Source of the DNA: an uncultured Anaeroplasmataceae bacterium
GTDB taxonomy: Bacteria > Bacillota_I > Bacilli_A > Acholeplasmatales > Anaeroplasmataceae
DNA: 35,543 nucleotides
Direction of reading: 5' to 3'
Assembly (NCBI GenBank): GCA_944325695.1
Contig: CALVBA010000013.1
Span: 1-35,543 of the forward strand
Positions 24,809-33,253 of this stretch are shown piece after piece. How positions within the stretch are numbered: position 1 is the stretch's first letter; each line of letters starts with the position of its first letter. Below the pieces are notes generated by a model. It did not search any database and was not told the DNA's origin. It saw only the letters and a list, made by a program, of their open reading frames with translations. A program made the translations under genes and the position numbers.

Positions 24809-25848
24809 TATTTAACCTCCTTAAATTGTTGTAAGAAACGAATGTCATTGATGTAGAAGTTACGAATATCGTCAATTCGATTTTTTAGCATCGCAACACG
24901 TTCAACACCTATTCCAAACGCAAATCCTTGAATTTCATTTTTATCGTAGCCAGACATTTCTAAAACATTATTGTTAACCATTCCAGCACCTAATACTTCA
25001 ATCCATCCAGTATTTTTACACATTGGACAACCTTTTCCACCACATTTAGCACATGAAACATCTACTTCTACAGATGGTTCAGTAAATGGGAAAAATGATG
25101 GACGCAAGCGAATTTCACGTTCTTTTCCAAACATTTTACGAGCTACTTCTAATAAAGCTCCTTTTAAATTCGCAAAACTAATATCTTTCCCTAAAACAAG
25201 GCCTTCAATTTGCATAAATTGATGTGAATGTGTAGCATCATCTGCATCACGACGATATACTTTTCCTGGACATAAGATTTTAATCGGTTGTCCATTTTTT
25301 AAAGCCATTGTTCGAACTTGAATTGGTGAAGTTTGACTTCGTAATAACAGTTCAGGATTGATATAAAAGGTATCTTGCATATCACGAGCTGGATGACCTT
25401 TTGGTAAGTTTAACTTTTCAAAACAATTTTCATCAGTTTCAATTTCTGGACCTTCACAAATTTCATATCCCATTCCAATAAATAAATCTTCTAATTCCAT
25501 AATAGTTTGATTTAAGGGGTGAATTGAACCAGAATTAACTTTAACCCCTGGTAATGTAACATCGATAGTTTCTTTGCTTAGTTTTTCATTAATAATTTGT
25601 TGTTCTAAAGCAATTCTTTTATTTTCAAATAATGTTTCTAATGCTGTACGAGCTTTATTAGAAGCCATTCCTAATTCTTTTTTTAGCTCAGCTGGCAAAT
25701 CTTTAAATGTGGCCATTGCTTGAGCGATAACCCCTTTTTTACCTAAAAAATTAGGCTTTTCTTGGTTTAAATCATTAATTGTTGTGATTCTTTCAAGCTT
25801 TTCTTTGGCAACAGCAACAGCTTCATCAAATTTTTTAATTAAATCCAT
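24808..25848 (-). CDS. pheS: Phenylalanyl-tRNA synthetase alpha subunit
   Basis: A 346-residue class II synthetase catalytic subunit forming an alpha2-beta2 enzyme with PheT. The N-terminal helical coiled-coil (about 1-85) is followed by motif 2 ([21 protein letters not shown], about 200-220) and motif 3 ([19 protein letters not shown], about 310-330). A zinc-like [12 protein letters not shown] segment stands before motif 3. ATG with AAGGAGG. It is preceded by a T-box leader, so its expression responds to uncharged tRNA-Phe. Confidence 0.97.
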   Translation of the reverse strand: MDLIKKFDEAVAVAKEKLERITTINDLNQEKPNFLGKKGVIAQAMATFKDLPAELKKELGMASNKARTALETLFENKRIALEQQIINEKLSKETIDVTLPGVKVNSGSIHPLNQTIMELEDLFIGMGYEICEGPEIETDENCFEKLNLPKGHPARDMQDTFYINPELLLRSQTSPIQVRTMALKNGQPIKILCPGKVYRRDADDATHSHQFMQIEGLVLGKDISFANLKGALLEVARKMFGKEREIRLRPSFFPFTEPSVEVDVSCAKCGGKGCPMCKNTGWIEVLGAGMVNNNVLEMSGYDKNEIQGFAFGIGVERVAMLKNRIDDIRNFYINDIRFLQQFKEVK

Positions 25849-25863
25849 TACAATTCCTCCTTA

Positions 25864-26088
25864 AAATAAAAATAGTCCTTGAATATAATCCAAGGACGAA
25901 TATAAACTCGCGGTACCACCTTAGTTCTAGTAAAAAACTAGCACTCGAAACTTTTAACGCAAGCAACGGGTGGGATTAGCACCATTCCAAAGTGAATTCA
26001 TTAAATTCTTTTTAGGAATTTTCACCAACCATTCCCTCTCTTAAAAAATAAATTTAATTACTACTCTTCTTCAACACATTAATATACG
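25864..26088 (-). promoter_or_regulatory. Phenylalanine T-box riboswitch leader of pheST
   Basis: The minus strand shows the T-box AAGGTGGTACCGCG (25909-25922), which includes the UGGU that pairs with the ACCA end of tRNA-Phe. Upstream are a stem I with GAGAGGGAAUGGUUGGUG (apical AG-bulge type segment, about 26023-26040) and a probable UUC specifier codon at 25994-25996 followed by A. Downstream is the terminator GTCCTTG / CAAGGAC (25875-25881, 25891-25897) with a T-rich run at 25864-25874. The specifier and the pheST target agree with each other. Uncharged tRNA-Phe would stabilise the antiterminator. Confidence 0.92.
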
Positions 26089-26094
26089 ACAATA

Positions 26095-26123
26095 ATTATA
26101 ACAATTTTTAATTTGTTATGCAA
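26095..26123 (-). promoter_or_regulatory. Promoter of the pheST operon
   Basis: Minus strand TTGCAT (26118-26123), exactly 17 bases, TATAAT (26095-26100). The expected start near 26088 gives a leader of about 240 bases, fitting the T-box. Confidence 0.8.
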
Positions 26124-26303
26124 GACTATTAAAGTAGTATTCCTGCTTTTTTCTATTTGATTTAATTGACATATTTTTATTTTTTTTTAAATTTATACTT
26201 TTTGCCAATTTCATAACAATAAAATGTCAATTATTATGAAGATATGTAGAATAATTACTTTTTATATATCTTTTAAAAATCATACTTTAAGAAGATTAAA
26301 TAT
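26124..26303. other. AT-rich intergenic stretch without a recognisable gene
   Basis: About 180 bases of very AT-rich DNA between the pheST promoter and the terminator of the membrane-protein cluster. TTGACA occurs at 26166-26171 on the plus strand and again on the minus strand at 26225-26230, forming an imperfect inverted repeat, but neither has a -10 at proper spacing. Two short open frames (26116-26214 minus, 26224-26313 plus) lack ribosome binding sites. I see no supported function. Confidence 0.5.
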
Positions 26304-26343
26304 AAAAAAGTGAGGATTTGATAAAAATCTTGTCCTCACTTTT
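26304..26343 (-). terminator. Terminator of the membrane-protein cluster (possibly bidirectional)
   Basis: Arms AAAAGTGAGGA (26306-26316) and TCCTCACTTTT (26333-26343). On the minus strand the 3' arm runs into six Ts then ATATTTA. The plus-strand T-run is weaker. It lies 38 bases after the last cluster gene, preceded by another small palindrome at 26350-26368. Confidence 0.8.
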
Positions 26344-26380
26344 ATATTTAACTTTTATCGATAAAGTTTTAATATTCAAC

Positions 26381-26860
26381 TTATCGACGATTTTTTTGAT
26401 ATTCTCTTTCAGCCATTTTATATAAAGCTTCTTGTTGGTTTTTACGGCGCATCACGGCTAAGTTCATGCGTTCAATCTTACTTTTTCTAATTCTTCTAAA
26501 AAAAGAGCTAATAATGAAGAACACTAAAATTATTCCAACTGAAATATAAATTCCGTCAATATTTTCAAATGTTACAAATGAAGCACTAAACTTTTCTAAA
26601 ATTTCTCCACTAAGGAAAGTTGAAGTAAATTCAATGATCGGCAAATATATTGTTTGTGATAACATTCCGACAAAATCTTGATATGCTTTCATAAATGTAG
26701 TATTAGCTTCTTCAATATAAACTTTTGAAGATATAACAATTATAAAAGATCCAAAAATAGCTAAAATTAGTCCAAAAATAAAACCATTTCGTTTTGAAAA
26801 AATCATAATTAATAATATAAATACAATACCAATTAAATAAGGTAAAAAATCATTAAACAT
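26381..26860 (-). CDS. Small three-TM membrane protein, cluster member D
   Basis: A 159-residue protein, not recognised. TM1 about 6-22, the conserved connecting motif IFSKRNGFIFGL (about 20-31), TM2 about 28-46, an outer segment (about 50-112) and TM3 about 104-122, then a long basic tail with RRIRKSKIERM and further Arg/Lys to the end. It is the last of four consecutive genes with this build. The positive loop between TM1 and TM2 and the positive tail suggest N-out, C-in topology. The tail is about 20 residues longer than in the other members and looks helical. ATG with AGGAGGTG. Confidence 0.82.
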   Translation of the reverse strand: MFNDFLPYLIGIVFILLIMIFSKRNGFIFGLILAIFGSFIIVISSKVYIEEANTTFMKAYQDFVGMLSQTIYLPIIEFTSTFLSGEILEKFSASFVTFENIDGIYISVGIILVFFIISSFFRRIRKSKIERMNLAVMRRKNQQEALYKMAEREYQKNRR

Positions 26861-26917
26861 TGACTACACCTCCTAAGTTTATAAACATTCATCCCTTCTA
26901 ATTTTGTCCAAATAAAA

Positions 26918-27373
26918 CTATAGACTGCGATATTTACGTTTTAGACGTTTATATTTTCTAATGCGATGTTTACGTAGTGATGAAGCAATAGCATGGAAGA
27001 TAATCCATAAAACAATTGTTCCTATTAATAAATATAACGGATTATTTGTAAATGTAGCTATTTCACTATTAGTAATGATAGTTTCAATAATATTTAATCC
27101 ACCAATAAAAAGTACAGATTGGATCGAAAATGCTTCTTTAATTACAGATAATAAATTTGGATCTTTAATAATATTAGTGATATTTTCTCCAAACGAATCT
27201 ATAATCATAAATCCAGCAACAGGAAGTAAAATTCCTACAAAGATTGTTACGAAAAAACCATGTATGAAATTATATCTTTTGGCAGAAAAACATCCAAATA
27301 TAATCGGTAATAATAAAATTATTATTCCAATTAATGAATATTTTTGGGTAAGATCCATTAAAATTATGTTCAT
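26918..27373 (-). CDS. Small three-TM membrane protein, cluster member C
   Basis: A 151-residue protein of the same build as its neighbours. TM1 about 10-27, motif CFSAKRYNFIHGF (about 27-39), TM2 about 36-56, outer segment about 57-115, TM3 about 114-132, and a strongly basic tail rich in RKHRIRKYKRLKRK. Start choice: the frame stays open to 27448, but a strong promoter (TTGCAT to TATAAT, 27420-27448) lies in that stretch, and the ATG at 27373 has AAAGGA at good distance, so 27373 is taken. No known family recognised; a distant resemblance to the CvpA-type TM pair is possible but weak. Confidence 0.82.
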   Translation of the reverse strand: MNIILMDLTQKYSLIGIIILLLPIIFGCFSAKRYNFIHGFFVTIFVGILLPVAGFMIIDSFGENITNIIKDPNLLSVIKEAFSIQSVLFIGGLNIIETIITNSEIATFTNNPLYLLIGTIVLWIIFHAIASSLRKHRIRKYKRLKRKYRSL

Positions 27374-27419
27374 TAGATCATATCCTTTCTCATTTATTTT
27401 GTCTATTTTTATCGACTTT

Positions 27420-27448
27420 ATTATACATTTTATTTTATAAAAATGCAA
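27420..27448 (-). promoter_or_regulatory. Internal promoter within the membrane-protein cluster
   Basis: Minus strand TTGCAT (27443-27448), 17-base spacer, TATAAT (27420-27425). It lies between members B and C and would drive C and D separately from A and B. Confidence 0.75.
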
Positions 27449-27469
27449 TTAACTTGATAAAAATTTCCA

Positions 27470-27889
27470 CTAATTTAAAGTGGCAATTCTTTTTAATTCT
27501 TTAATGCGATTAATTTTTCTCACCCTAAAAAAATGCGATATAATTGCTGTAATAACAAAAACAATTGACGATGCTATAAACATATAATTTTCTAAATTAT
27601 CCATTATTAAATCGACAGTTGAATAATTTAAATCAAGGCGATTTAAAAAGTTATCAATAACGTTAAAAATAATATTTTTATAATATAAAATAGCATTTCC
27701 AAAAATGTTAATCGTAGTATCTGCTTCTTCACTTATAAATGGCGTGCTGACATTTTTAATAAAAAATAAAAGTGATAACACAAAGAAAAAAGATACGATT
27801 CCAAAAAAAGAGTTATAAACTTTGGATATAACAGCACACAAACATATAATTAGAAAAAACATTAAACAACTTGATGTTAGGATATCCAT
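27470..27889 (-). CDS. Small three-TM membrane protein, cluster member B
   Basis: A 139-residue protein. TM1 about 5-20, motif VISKVYNSFFGI (about 20-31), TM2 about 28-46, outer segment about 47-100 and TM3 about 101-118, ending in a basic tail with RVRKINRIKELKR. It is the most compact of the four. ATG with GAGG at seven bases; it starts five bases after the end of member A. Unknown family. Confidence 0.8.
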   Translation of the reverse strand: MDILTSSCLMFFLIICLCAVISKVYNSFFGIVSFFFVLSLLFFIKNVSTPFISEEADTTINIFGNAILYYKNIIFNVIDNFLNRLDLNYSTVDLIMDNLENYMFIASSIVFVITAIISHFFRVRKINRIKELKRIATLN

Positions 27890-27893
27890 AATT

Positions 27894-28364
27894 TTACCTC
27901 ACTTTAGAATTCATTTTTAACGCATACATTTTGTTTCTACGATGGGTATAAAAAATACTTGAAACAGAATGTGATAAAAAGAAAATTATAATTGATGAAA
28001 ACAACAAAAGATGCATTCCATCATCGTTAAAAAAACGATTTAATTCTGCATTATCCATTTCTACAACAAGATTTTTTACCGGTTTTAAGACAATATCTGA
28101 TAAAAAATCAATTGAAGTATAATTATTATTTATATCAATCATAAAATATGACGCAATATTTTTTATTAGCATTTGATTTTCGTTAATTTGACTAGTAGAT
28201 GCAAGCCAATCACCGATTATACGAAAACTTATAATCATAATAAAACTAAATGAATAAAATGTAATTATTCCATGGATAATATTGTATTTTTTTGAAAAGT
28301 GAAATGCTAAAAATAAAGGAAAAAGCATGCTTATAAAACTACATATTAACTTAATATTTTCCAT
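27894..28364 (-). CDS. Small three-TM membrane protein, cluster member A
   Basis: A 156-residue protein and the first gene of the cluster. TM1 about 6-21, motif HFSKKYNIIHGI (about 22-33), TM2 about 30-49, outer segment about 50-118, TM3 about 119-137 and a basic tail (YTHRRNKMYALKMNSKVR). The motif is nearly the same as in member C, which shows common descent. ATG with AAGGAG at good spacing. A TATAAT-like box at 28389-28394 may be its promoter. Function unknown. Confidence 0.82.
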   Translation of the reverse strand: MENIKLICSFISMLFPLFLAFHFSKKYNIIHGIITFYSFSFIMIISFRIIGDWLASTSQINENQMLIKNIASYFMIDINNNYTSIDFLSDIVLKPVKNLVVEMDNAELNRFFNDDGMHLLLFSSIIIFFLSHSVSSIFYTHRRNKMYALKMNSKVR

Positions 28365-28388
28365 AATATCACTCCTTCCTTTTTACAA

Positions 28389-28394
28389 ATTATA
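28389..28394 (-). promoter_or_regulatory. Possible -10 of the membrane-protein cluster
   Basis: TATAAT on the minus strand, 25 bases before the ATG of member A. No -35 of normal kind is seen at 16-18 bases; a TTTACA occurs at 23 bases, too far. Confidence 0.3.
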
Positions 28395-28432
28395 TATTGA
28401 AGTAAGTCTTTTTGTGTTGTAAATTTAGTGAA

Positions 28433-28465
28433 TAAAAAAAACGAATGTCTTTTTACATTCGTTTT
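28433..28465 (-). terminator. Terminator of the CotD-like gene
   Basis: Perfect AAAACGAATGT / ACATTCGTTTT (28438-28448, 28455-28465), loop CTTTTT, with eight consecutive Ts on the minus strand. The stem overlaps the stop codon of the CotD-like gene. Confidence 0.88.
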
Positions 28466-28739
28466 ATCGATAATTCCAATTATTCCAGTTAGAAAAACTG
28501 CTACAATTATTGTTGTTAGATATCATGCTAAAATCATCATAACAAGCACAAGACTCACTACAAGTATAATATGGAACAGGATAAAATCGTCTAATACAGT
28601 TATTTACAAAATGCGTGTGTTGATTTTGGTAATATGGGTGCATTTCGACAAAATTACGATTAACATAATTAGGCATATTATTAGTATTATTATCAAAGCT
28701 AGATGAATAATTTGGAAAGTTATAGTTTGAATTAAACAT
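28464..28739 (-). CDS. CotD-like spore coat protein
   Basis: A 91-residue low-complexity protein: Asn/Ser/Tyr-rich ends and a central part with HPYYQNQHTHFVNN followed by a Cys cluster (YYTCSESCACYDDF). The HP-Y-H-H-V-N pattern followed by spaced cysteines recalls CotD-type coat proteins; no catalytic motif. Start choice: TTG at 28745 is too near the SD AAAGGAG, while the ATG at 28739 is seven bases after it. A sporulation-type promoter precedes it and spoVM is on the same contig, both supporting a coat role. Assignment by composition and context only. Confidence 0.6.
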   Translation of the reverse strand: MFNSNYNFPNYSSSFDNNTNNMPNYVNRNFVEMHPYYQNQHTHFVNNCIRRFYPVPYYTCSESCACYDDFSMISNNNNCSSFSNWNNWNYR

Positions 28740-28759
28740 AATCAATCTCCTTTCCTTAA

Positions 28760-28790
28760 TAATATATGCATGGTATATAAATCAAGATAG
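28760..28790 (-). promoter_or_regulatory. Possible sporulation (sigma-E/K type) promoter of the CotD-like gene
   Basis: Minus strand CTATCTT (28784-28790), 15-base spacer, CATATATTA (28760-28768). The -10 matches the CATAnnnTA pattern of mother-cell promoters exactly; the -35 agrees with ATATT at 4 of 5 positions (ATCTT). As for spoVM, the start would fall almost on the Shine-Dalgarno. Confidence 0.42.
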
Positions 28791-28792
28791 GC

Positions 28793-31700
28793 TTAAAGAG
28801 CAAATAAACCAAAATCTTCAATTTCACTTTCGTCTTTTAAACTATCCAATGCTCCTAACATCGTCATCTTTTCAAAAACAGTTTTATTGACCTTTGTACG
28901 ACGTTGCAAGTCTTCTTTTGAGGTAAATGCTTTTTCATTACGTTTTTCAACAATATCAATAGCAACAGATTCTCCTAAACCATCAATCGCTGAAAAAGGA
29001 ATACGTAGCTCTGTTTCTGATTCAATAACAAATTCAGTTGCTTGAGAACGATTAATATCTACTTGTAAAAATTTAAGGCCACGAGCATTCATTTCTAATG
29101 CTACGTTAAAACACGTGATTAAATCTTCTTCTTTTTTCGTTATATCTTTTTTATTTTGTAATTCAATTAAACGATTTTTAATCGCATTAATTCCATTGAC
29201 TAATACATCAACTTCAAACTGTTCAGCACGTTTAGAAAAATATGCACTATAGAATAATACTGGTTTATAAACTTTAAACCATGCAATACGCAAAGCCATT
29301 AAAACATATGCTGTGGCGTGGGCTTTTGGAAACATATATTTAATTTGTTCACATGACCAAATATACCATTCTGGCACTTTCATTTGGCGCATATATTCTT
29401 TGTGTTTTTCCCAATCTTCTGGCTTTTTCGATGGTAATCCTTTACGAACAAATTCCATAATTTTAAAAGCTCTAATCGGTTCTAGACCTTGATATAACAA
29501 ATAAACCATAATATCATCACGACATCCAATTACTTCATTAAAATCAATTTTACCAAATGGCGTTTTTCCCAATACTAAGCTTTGTGCATTATTTAACCAT
29601 ACATCCGTTCCATGAGATAACCCTGAAATTTTAACTAATTCAGCAAATGTTTTAGGTTTAGTATCCGTTAACATTTGACGTGTAAAGTTCGTTCCAAATT
29701 CCGGAACAGCATAACTAGCAACCTCACTAAAAATGTCATCTTTTGTAACCTTAATAACTTCTGTTCCACAAAATAATCGATATACATTTTTATCATCAAT
29801 TGGAATATCTTGTGGTCGACTAAACGGAAATTCACTTGGATGTTTATAAACATAGTCCATTAAAAATTTAATTAATGTTGGATCATCATGTCCTAATATA
29901 TCTAGTTTTAATAAATTGTCCTCAAAAGAATGGTAATCAAAATGTGTTGTACGCCAACTATTTGATGTATCATCTGCTGGATATTGAATTGGCGTGACAT
30001 CATATATTTCAACATAATCTGGAACAACAATAATTCCACCTGGATGTTGACCTGTAGAACGTTTGGTTCCCTCAATTTTTTTAGCTAAGCGTTCCACTTC
30101 GGCATTACGTAATGTAATTCCTTGTTTTTCTAAATATCCTTTAACATATCCAAAAGCATTCTTTTCTGCTACTGTAGCGATTGTTCCACTTCTAAATGCA
30201 TTTTCATTCCCCATAATAGAACGTATATATTCGTGGACAACTGGTTGATATTCACCAGAAAAATTTAAATCAATATCCGGTACTTTATCTCCATCAAATC
30301 CTAAGAATGTTTCAAAAGGAATATCGTGTCCATCTTTAATCAATTTAGCCTGACAAACTGGGCATAATGCATCATCTAAATCATAACCTGATTCAACTTT
30401 TTCTAAATTGATTTGCACCGCTTTTTCATTTTCTTTAATTCCATATCGCTGTTTTAATTCTTCATTCAATTTAAAACTAGTAAATTGACACTTTGGACAA
30501 CGATAATGGGGAGGAAGAGGATTTACTTCGGTAATATCCATCATTGTGGCTACAAAGCTTGAACCGACAGATCCTCTTGATCCAACTAAATAATCATCAT
30601 CTAATGATTTTTTTACAATTAAATGTGAAATATAATAATTGCTACTAAAACCATTATTAATAATTGAATTTAATTCTTTATTTAATCGATCTGAAACTAA
30701 TTGTGGAAGAGGATTACCATACCAAGCATGTGCTTTATTGTAAACCATTTCCTTTAATGTTTTTTCAATTGATACTACCCCTAAAATATCTTTAAAAGCA
30801 TCATCTTTTGGAGTAAATAATTGATCCGGGAAAACTTTAATCTTTTCGATCATATCAGCGATTAAATTCGTATTTGTAACGACAATTTCATATGCTAAAT
30901 CTGGGTTTAAAAATGAAAATTCTTCCAACATTTCTGTTGTTGTTCTAAAATGTTGATGTGGAGATTCTTTATAATAAGCTAATGAGTGCATTCCCCCGCC
31001 AATTTGTGGGGTTTTTATGTATATATCTCGATATTTTTTGTCTTCTTTATTTAAATAATGACAGTCACTTGTCGCTACAACAATTTTTTTCAAACGTTTA
31101 GCTGTCATGATAATTTTTTTGATAACTTCTAAAACAACCTCATGACCATTTTCAATTCCTTTATATAATTGCATATATGCAGTAGGTGGCTGAACCTCAA
31201 TATAATCATATAAATCCATACGATTTTCTAATTCACTTTGAGATTTATTTAAGGCTGTTTCAAATATTTCACCATTGACACAACCACTTCCAACTAAAAT
31301 TCCTTCCCGGTATTTATCTAAAACCGATTTTAATAAACGACCTTCACCATAAAAATGAACCGTTAAAGAATCTGATACAATCTTATATAAATTTTTTAAA
31401 CCAGTTTGATTTTTAACCAATAAATTAATATGTGATGGAATAACATGTTTCCACGATTCTTCTTTATCATAGCTATTATTAATGTCTTTATAATCGTAGA
31501 TACCGCGTTTAAATAAATCATTTAACATATGCATAAAAACTTCAGCTGTAACTCGTGTATCATCTGTTGCACGATGATGATGATCTTGCTTAACTTTAAA
31601 AAACTTCGCACATGCTTTTAAATTAAATCGTTTTAACTCTTTATAATAAAATGAACGAGCTAACTGTAGCGTATCGATTACTGGAAATGTCTTTTCTATT

Positions 31701-33214
31701 TTTAAACGACGCATATTTTCATAAATATGTGCCATATCAAATGAAGCATTATGTGCAACTAAAATACAACCATCAATAAAATCCAAGAATTCCTGCATTT
31801 TTTCTTCAATTTTAGGAGCTTTATTAACATCTTCATCGGTGATTGAAGTTAATTCTTTTGTTAATTCACTTAATTTTCGTTCTGGATTAATAAATGTTTC
31901 AAATTTAGCAATTGTCTGCCCTTGATGGATTTTATGACAAGCTATTTCAATAATCTTATCCCTTTCAACACTAAAACCCGTTGTTTCTAAGTCAAAAACA
32001 ACATAAGTAGCGTTGCGCAAATTAATTGATTCTTCAGTAAATGCAATTTTAAAATCTTCTTCTCTTACAAATGAAGATTCTAATCCATAAATTGGTTTAA
32101 TATCTAATCCTTTACATGTTTTATTTATTTCTGGAAAAGCATAAACACCGCTATGATCAGTAAAAGCAATAGCTTTATGTCCCCATTTAACAGCTTGTTT
32201 AATATAGTCGCTTGCATCACAAATCCCATCCATATTACTCATCTTAGTATGACAATGTAATTCGATACGTTTTTCTAAAGCTAAATCAACAGTTTCTTTT
32301 TTACTAGCCTTTTTAACATAATTAATAACATCGGCCATCAAAACCATATCTTTTAAGAAGTTATCAAATTGGGCTTTTCCCGAAACTTTAATAACATCAC
32401 CATTTTTTAGTTTTGCTATTTCATCAATCTCTTCTTGTTTACGTAAGAACCGTTTTACTACAATACTATCAGTTTGATCAGTTACTTTAAAAGTTGCTAA
32501 ATGAAAATTAGTTAATTTTTTAATTTCACATTCAAAGATTTCTCCTTCAATGACAAAACTTGGAAATCCATGTGTATTTTCATAACGCTCTAAATCTAAT
32601 TGCGTTACAGGAATTTCTTTAATACTAACTGGATCATCTTTAATATTTCTTGAATATTTAAAACGGCCAATATTAACATCTTTTTTCTCTTTATCATCTA
32701 ATATTACAGTGTTTTTTACTTGATTTGTTGCTTTTTGTTCTAATATTAATTGACTTGTTTCTTTGATATCATCAGAAATTTCTACATTGAATTTTAACTC
32801 TTTAAATCCATATGTCATAAAATAATCTTTTAACTGTGGCAGATATCCTTCTAAATGCTTACTATCTTTATCAACAAAAGTTGTGAATGTATAATTTTGA
32901 TATTCTGTTTTAAAACTATTAAAAGCTAAAAAACGACCACGTAAATTATTAATAACAAAACTAAAGTAATCTAGCATCATATGAGTTTGATATTTATCTT
33001 TTGGAATTTCAAAAAAAACATTAACCGCTAATAACATACTATTAACATATTCTTTATTAAGTTCTTCATAAAAAGTTTTTAATTTATCTAATTCAAAAGG
33101 AGCCGATAAAAGCAAATAAATATCTAACGAGCGTTCTTTACGGTCTAAATAAAGATCCAAAATCTGATCAATATTATTAAATTTTAGTAGAAAATCTTTA
33201 AATTTGATAGCCAT
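28793..33214 (-). CDS. polC: DNA polymerase III PolC-type alpha subunit
   Basis: A 1473-residue Gram-positive replicase, full length. Order: N-terminal PolC domain (1 to about 190), OB-fold (about 215-300), first PHP part with HCHTKMSNMDG (about 319), the inserted 3'-5' exonuclease with FDLETTG (about 408) and HNASFDMAH, second PHP part, a zinc finger with CPKC (about 905) and CPVC (about 952), the active site PDIDLNFSGE (about 980), then helix-hairpin-helix and tail. The exonuclease acidic residues are intact, so proofreading is expected. ATG with AGGAGGG. In Bacillus polC follows proS; here it follows a DUF1189-like gene, across a terminator. Confidence 0.98.
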   Translation of the reverse strand: MAIKFKDFLLKFNNIDQILDLYLDRKERSLDIYLLLSAPFELDKLKTFYEELNKEYVNSMLLAVNVFFEIPKDKYQTHMMLDYFSFVINNLRGRFLAFNSFKTEYQNYTFTTFVDKDSKHLEGYLPQLKDYFMTYGFKELKFNVEISDDIKETSQLILEQKATNQVKNTVILDDKEKKDVNIGRFKYSRNIKDDPVSIKEIPVTQLDLERYENTHGFPSFVIEGEIFECEIKKLTNFHLATFKVTDQTDSIVVKRFLRKQEEIDEIAKLKNGDVIKVSGKAQFDNFLKDMVLMADVINYVKKASKKETVDLALEKRIELHCHTKMSNMDGICDASDYIKQAVKWGHKAIAFTDHSGVYAFPEINKTCKGLDIKPIYGLESSFVREEDFKIAFTEESINLRNATYVVFDLETTGFSVERDKIIEIACHKIHQGQTIAKFETFINPERKLSELTKELTSITDEDVNKAPKIEEKMQEFLDFIDGCILVAHNASFDMAHIYENMRRLKIEKTFPVIDTLQLARSFYYKELKRFNLKACAKFFKVKQDHHHRATDDTRVTAEVFMHMLNDLFKRGIYDYKDINNSYDKEESWKHVIPSHINLLVKNQTGLKNLYKIVSDSLTVHFYGEGRLLKSVLDKYREGILVGSGCVNGEIFETALNKSQSELENRMDLYDYIEVQPPTAYMQLYKGIENGHEVVLEVIKKIIMTAKRLKKIVVATSDCHYLNKEDKKYRDIYIKTPQIGGGMHSLAYYKESPHQHFRTTTEMLEEFSFLNPDLAYEIVVTNTNLIADMIEKIKVFPDQLFTPKDDAFKDILGVVSIEKTLKEMVYNKAHAWYGNPLPQLVSDRLNKELNSIINNGFSSNYYISHLIVKKSLDDDYLVGSRGSVGSSFVATMMDITEVNPLPPHYRCPKCQFTSFKLNEELKQRYGIKENEKAVQINLEKVESGYDLDDALCPVCQAKLIKDGHDIPFETFLGFDGDKVPDIDLNFSGEYQPVVHEYIRSIMGNENAFRSGTIATVAEKNAFGYVKGYLEKQGITLRNAEVERLAKKIEGTKRSTGQHPGGIIVVPDYVEIYDVTPIQYPADDTSNSWRTTHFDYHSFEDNLLKLDILGHDDPTLIKFLMDYVYKHPSEFPFSRPQDIPIDDKNVYRLFCGTEVIKVTKDDIFSEVASYAVPEFGTNFTRQMLTDTKPKTFAELVKISGLSHGTDVWLNNAQSLVLGKTPFGKIDFNEVIGCRDDIMVYLLYQGLEPIRAFKIMEFVRKGLPSKKPEDWEKHKEYMRQMKVPEWYIWSCEQIKYMFPKAHATAYVLMALRIAWFKVYKPVLFYSAYFSKRAEQFEVDVLVNGINAIKNRLIELQNKKDITKKEEDLITCFNVALEMNARGLKFLQVDINRSQATEFVIESETELRIPFSAIDGLGESVAIDIVEKRNEKAFTSKEDLQRRTKVNKTVFEKMTMLGALDSLKDESEIEDFGLFAL

Positions 33215-33227
33215 AAATATCCCTCCT

Positions 33228-33253
33228 AAAAAAAATGAACTTTAATAGTCCAT
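33228..33253 (-). terminator. Terminator of the DUF1189-like gene, just before polC
   Basis: Minus-strand ATGGACT, loop ATTAA, AGTTCAT (33235-33253) with one G-U pair, followed by eight Ts (33228-33235). It ends two bases before the polC Shine-Dalgarno, and its loop and 5' arm overlap a candidate polC promoter. Confidence 0.7.

Noticed and set aside
24971-25222. Plus-strand open frame inside pheS, and similar ones at 20391-20657, 30063-30248 and 29668-29853 (minus)
   Set aside because: All are shadows within pheS, rsgA or polC, with no start signals of their own and no protein-like composition.
26116-26214. Minus-strand 32-codon frame upstream of pheST, Lys/Asn-rich
   Set aside because: No Shine-Dalgarno, overlaps the strong pheST promoter, and such frames are expected by chance at this A content.
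26166-26230. Inverted TTGACA pair that might be facing promoters or an operator
   Set aside because: No -10 at 16-19 bases on either strand, and the arms are 53 bases apart with poor pairing in between.
26224-26313. Plus-strand 29-codon frame followed by the hairpin at 26306-26343
   Set aside because: No Shine-Dalgarno and no promoter with a proper -10; the hairpin is explained as terminator of the opposite strand.
26961-27440. Open frame of 159 codons on the plus strand opposite membrane protein C
   Set aside because: It is the mirror of a real membrane gene in AT-rich DNA; no ribosome binding site or promoter on the plus strand, and the minus-strand gene has SD, promoter and paralogues.
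28428-28706. Open frame of 92 codons on the plus strand opposite the CotD-like gene
   Set aside because: Low-complexity Ile/Thr-rich product produced by the Asn-rich codons of the opposite strand; it starts in the terminator region without an SD.
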